NCBI GenBank assembly: GCA_003157595.1
Contig: PMKB01000024.1
Coordinates: forward strand, 1-6,509
Direction of reading: 5' to 3'
DNA length: 6,509 nucleotides
Origin: Solirubrobacterales bacterium
Lineage (GTDB): Bacteria; Actinomycetota; Thermoleophilia; Solirubrobacterales; Solirubrobacteraceae
The position numbers and the translations under genes were made by a program. The first letter of the stretch is position 1. Each line of letters begins with the position of its first letter. Shown one piece after another: positions 5,684 through 6,509 of this stretch. The notes beneath the pieces are model-generated. The model was not told the DNA's origin and made no database searches. It saw nothing but the letters and a program-made list of their open reading frames with translations.

Positions 5684-6454
5684 ATGGCCGTCGAACCGGA
5701 CAAGAACGCGGCCATCCGCCGCCAGGTCGCCGTCGGCACGGCCGCCAACTACGCCGGCCGACTGATCAATCTCGGCGTCTGGTTCGTGCTGACGCCGATC
5801 ATCGTCAGCCACCTGAAGTCGACCAACTACGGCCTCTGGGCGCTCGTCGCCTCGTTCGTGGCCTACGGCAGCCTGGCGGATCTCGGGATCGCCTCGGCGG
5901 TCACGAAATACGTCGCCGAGTACCGCGCACACGGGGACAACGAGACCGCCTCCGAGCTGATCTCGACCGCGCTGTGGCTCTACTGCGCTCTCGCGGTGGC
6001 TGTCATCGCGGTGGCCGCGATCATCGCGCCGCTGGTTCCGGACATCATCCGGGTCCCGGCCAACGAGCACGCCACGACGTCGTGGCTGGTCGTGATCACC
6101 GCGGTTGGCGTCGCCGTGCAACTTCCGTCCAACTGCGCGATCTCCGTTCTGCGCGGGCTCAACCGCTACGACCTGATCAACGCCATCGGCACGTTGGCGA
6201 TGCTGAATCTGGCGGTGGGCATCGTGGTGATCCTCGTGCTCGGCGGCAAGGTGCTGCTCATCACCGATGCGCAGGGGCTGGCGAGCGCCGGCGCCCAGGT
6301 CTGGGCGACGGTGGAAGTTCCCGACGCCGATCCCTTCATCGCGCCGCTGCTCTATGCCGTGCCGGTGCAGTTGCTCGCCTATTACGCCGCGGTCGCCAAA
6401 GGCACCGACGTTGACCAGCCGCGCAACCTCGCGAAGTCCGTGACGGTGGAATAG
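5684..6454 (+). CDS. Hybrid ORF: N-terminal half of a Wzx-type polysaccharide flippase joined in frame to the GlmS C-terminus
   Basis: The frame encodes 256 residues. Residues 1-~186 are typical of the oligosaccharide/polysaccharide flippase (MATE-like, Wzx) superfamily, which moves lipid-linked glycans across the membrane. Visible are an N-terminal [20 protein letters not shown] helix (14-33), [35 protein letters not shown] (split as 46-65 and 66-80), helices at ~91-118, ~132-152 and ~165-186, and the RGLNRYD loop (157-163). Full members have roughly 400-500 residues and 12-14 helices; here only about five helices are present. From residue ~187 the chain instead matches the end of glucosamine-6-phosphate synthase, finishing [18 protein letters not shown] (239-256). 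Neither activity is likely to survive: the flippase is cut and the GlmS part lacks its active domains. The start at 5684 has no clear Shine-Dalgarno. A chimeric assembly or a recombination scar is more likely than a functional fusion. Confidence 0.8.
   Translation: MAVEPDKNAAIRRQVAVGTAANYAGRLINLGVWFVLTPIIVSHLKSTNYGLWALVASFVAYGSLADLGIASAVTKYVAEYRAHGDNETASELISTALWLYCALAVAVIAVAAIIAPLVPDIIRVPANEHATTSWLVVITAVGVAVQLPSNCAISVLRGLNRYDLINAIGTLAMLNLAVGIVVILVLGGKVLLITDAQGLASAGAQVWATVEVPDADPFIAPLLYAVPVQLLAYYAAVAKGTDVDQPRNLAKSVTVE
6242..6454 (+). pseudogene. glmS: 3' fragment of glmS (glutamine-fructose-6-phosphate aminotransferase)
   Basis: Reading from GGKVLLITD, about 70 codons match the end of the GlmS isomerase domain: a strand-loop segment, then [20 protein letters not shown], then the nearly invariant tail [13 protein letters not shown]. 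In E. coli GlmS the Lys of this tail (K603) lies in the fructose-6-phosphate site; here it is K251 of the hybrid frame. The [14 protein letters not shown] wording resembles proteobacterial, perhaps alphaproteobacterial, GlmS as I remember it. The glutaminase domain and both SIS domains upstream are absent and replaced by flippase sequence. Confidence 0.85.
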
Positions 6455-6457
6455 GGC

Positions 6458-6509
6458 CTACGCCAGCATGCTTCTCAGCATCCACGCGGTCTTTTCGTGG
6501 ATCTGCATG
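6458..6509 (-). CDS. C-terminal end of a Dps/ferritin-like DNA-protection protein (partial)
   Basis: The minus strand encodes MQIHEKTAWMLRSMLA and then TAG at 6458-6460; the rest of the gene lies beyond the window edge. The pattern HEKTAWMLRS-x-L immediately before the stop is characteristic of the last helix of Dps-family miniferritins, which oxidise and store iron and protect DNA under oxidative stress or starvation. Only 16 residues are visible, so the call is tentative. It converges on the glmS fragment with just 3 bases between the two stops, suggesting both come from the same compact genome. Confidence 0.6.
   Translation of the reverse strand, partial: MQIHEKTAWMLRSMLA

Noticed and set aside
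5684..6121. Upstream part (5519-6121) of the minus-strand frame that contains the small gene, in its section opposite the flippase
   Set aside because: The section opposite the flippase is Arg/Asp/Gly-rich and low in hydrophobics, a typical antisense shadow; only the part from 5518 downward looks like protein.

Overview
The window is high-GC DNA, dense in genes with G/C-ending codons. Its lipid-enzyme neighbourhood and secreted glycoside hydrolases look actinobacterial. My best guess is a soil-type high-GC actinobacterium, possibly Thermoleophilia/Solirubrobacterales, but that rests on general resemblance only. The last ~270 bases look different: they carry a GlmS C-terminus and a Dps C-terminus that resemble proteobacterial proteins, so the window probably crosses a junction between two sources of DNA.

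Layout, left to right. (1) Positions 1-59 hold the last codons of a flavin amine-oxidase-type oxidoreductase, whose stop overlaps the start of a DUF1365 protein (59-874). (2) A secreted GH16 beta-glucanase-like protein (1033-2358) follows, behind a promoter-like TACAAT box. (3) A CFA-synthase-like SAM methyltransferase (2453-3757) follows. (4) A second secreted GH16 protein (3903-5174) has the same domain plan as the first. (5) A small unrecognised gene lies on the minus strand (5243-5518), with an apparent upstream extension in another frame (5519-5637). (6) Divergent from it is the N-terminal half of a Wzx-type polysaccharide flippase that runs, without a frame break, into the last ~68 residues of GlmS (5684-6454). 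(7) The tail of a convergent Dps-family gene lies at 6458-6509.

Function. Flavin oxidoreductase, DUF1365 and CFA-like methyltransferase form a recurrent bacterial gene set linked to modification of unsaturated membrane acyl chains (cyclopropane, methyl-branched or furan-type products). Here the set is interrupted by a secreted GH16 gene, and a second GH16 gene follows the methyltransferase, giving an alternating lipid enzyme / GH16 pattern. Both GH16 proteins have a signal peptide, a related ~85-residue N-terminal domain that I do not recognise, a low-complexity linker (poly-Thr in one, collagen-like Gly-X-Thr in the other) and a GH16 domain with an intact ExDxxE catalytic motif. They probably act outside the membrane on beta-glucan or related polysaccharide.

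The most notable points are the flippase-GlmS hybrid reading frame, the matched GH16 pair with its unassigned N-terminal domain, and the apparently frameshifted small gene. I see no CRISPR array, tRNA, rRNA or insertion sequence.
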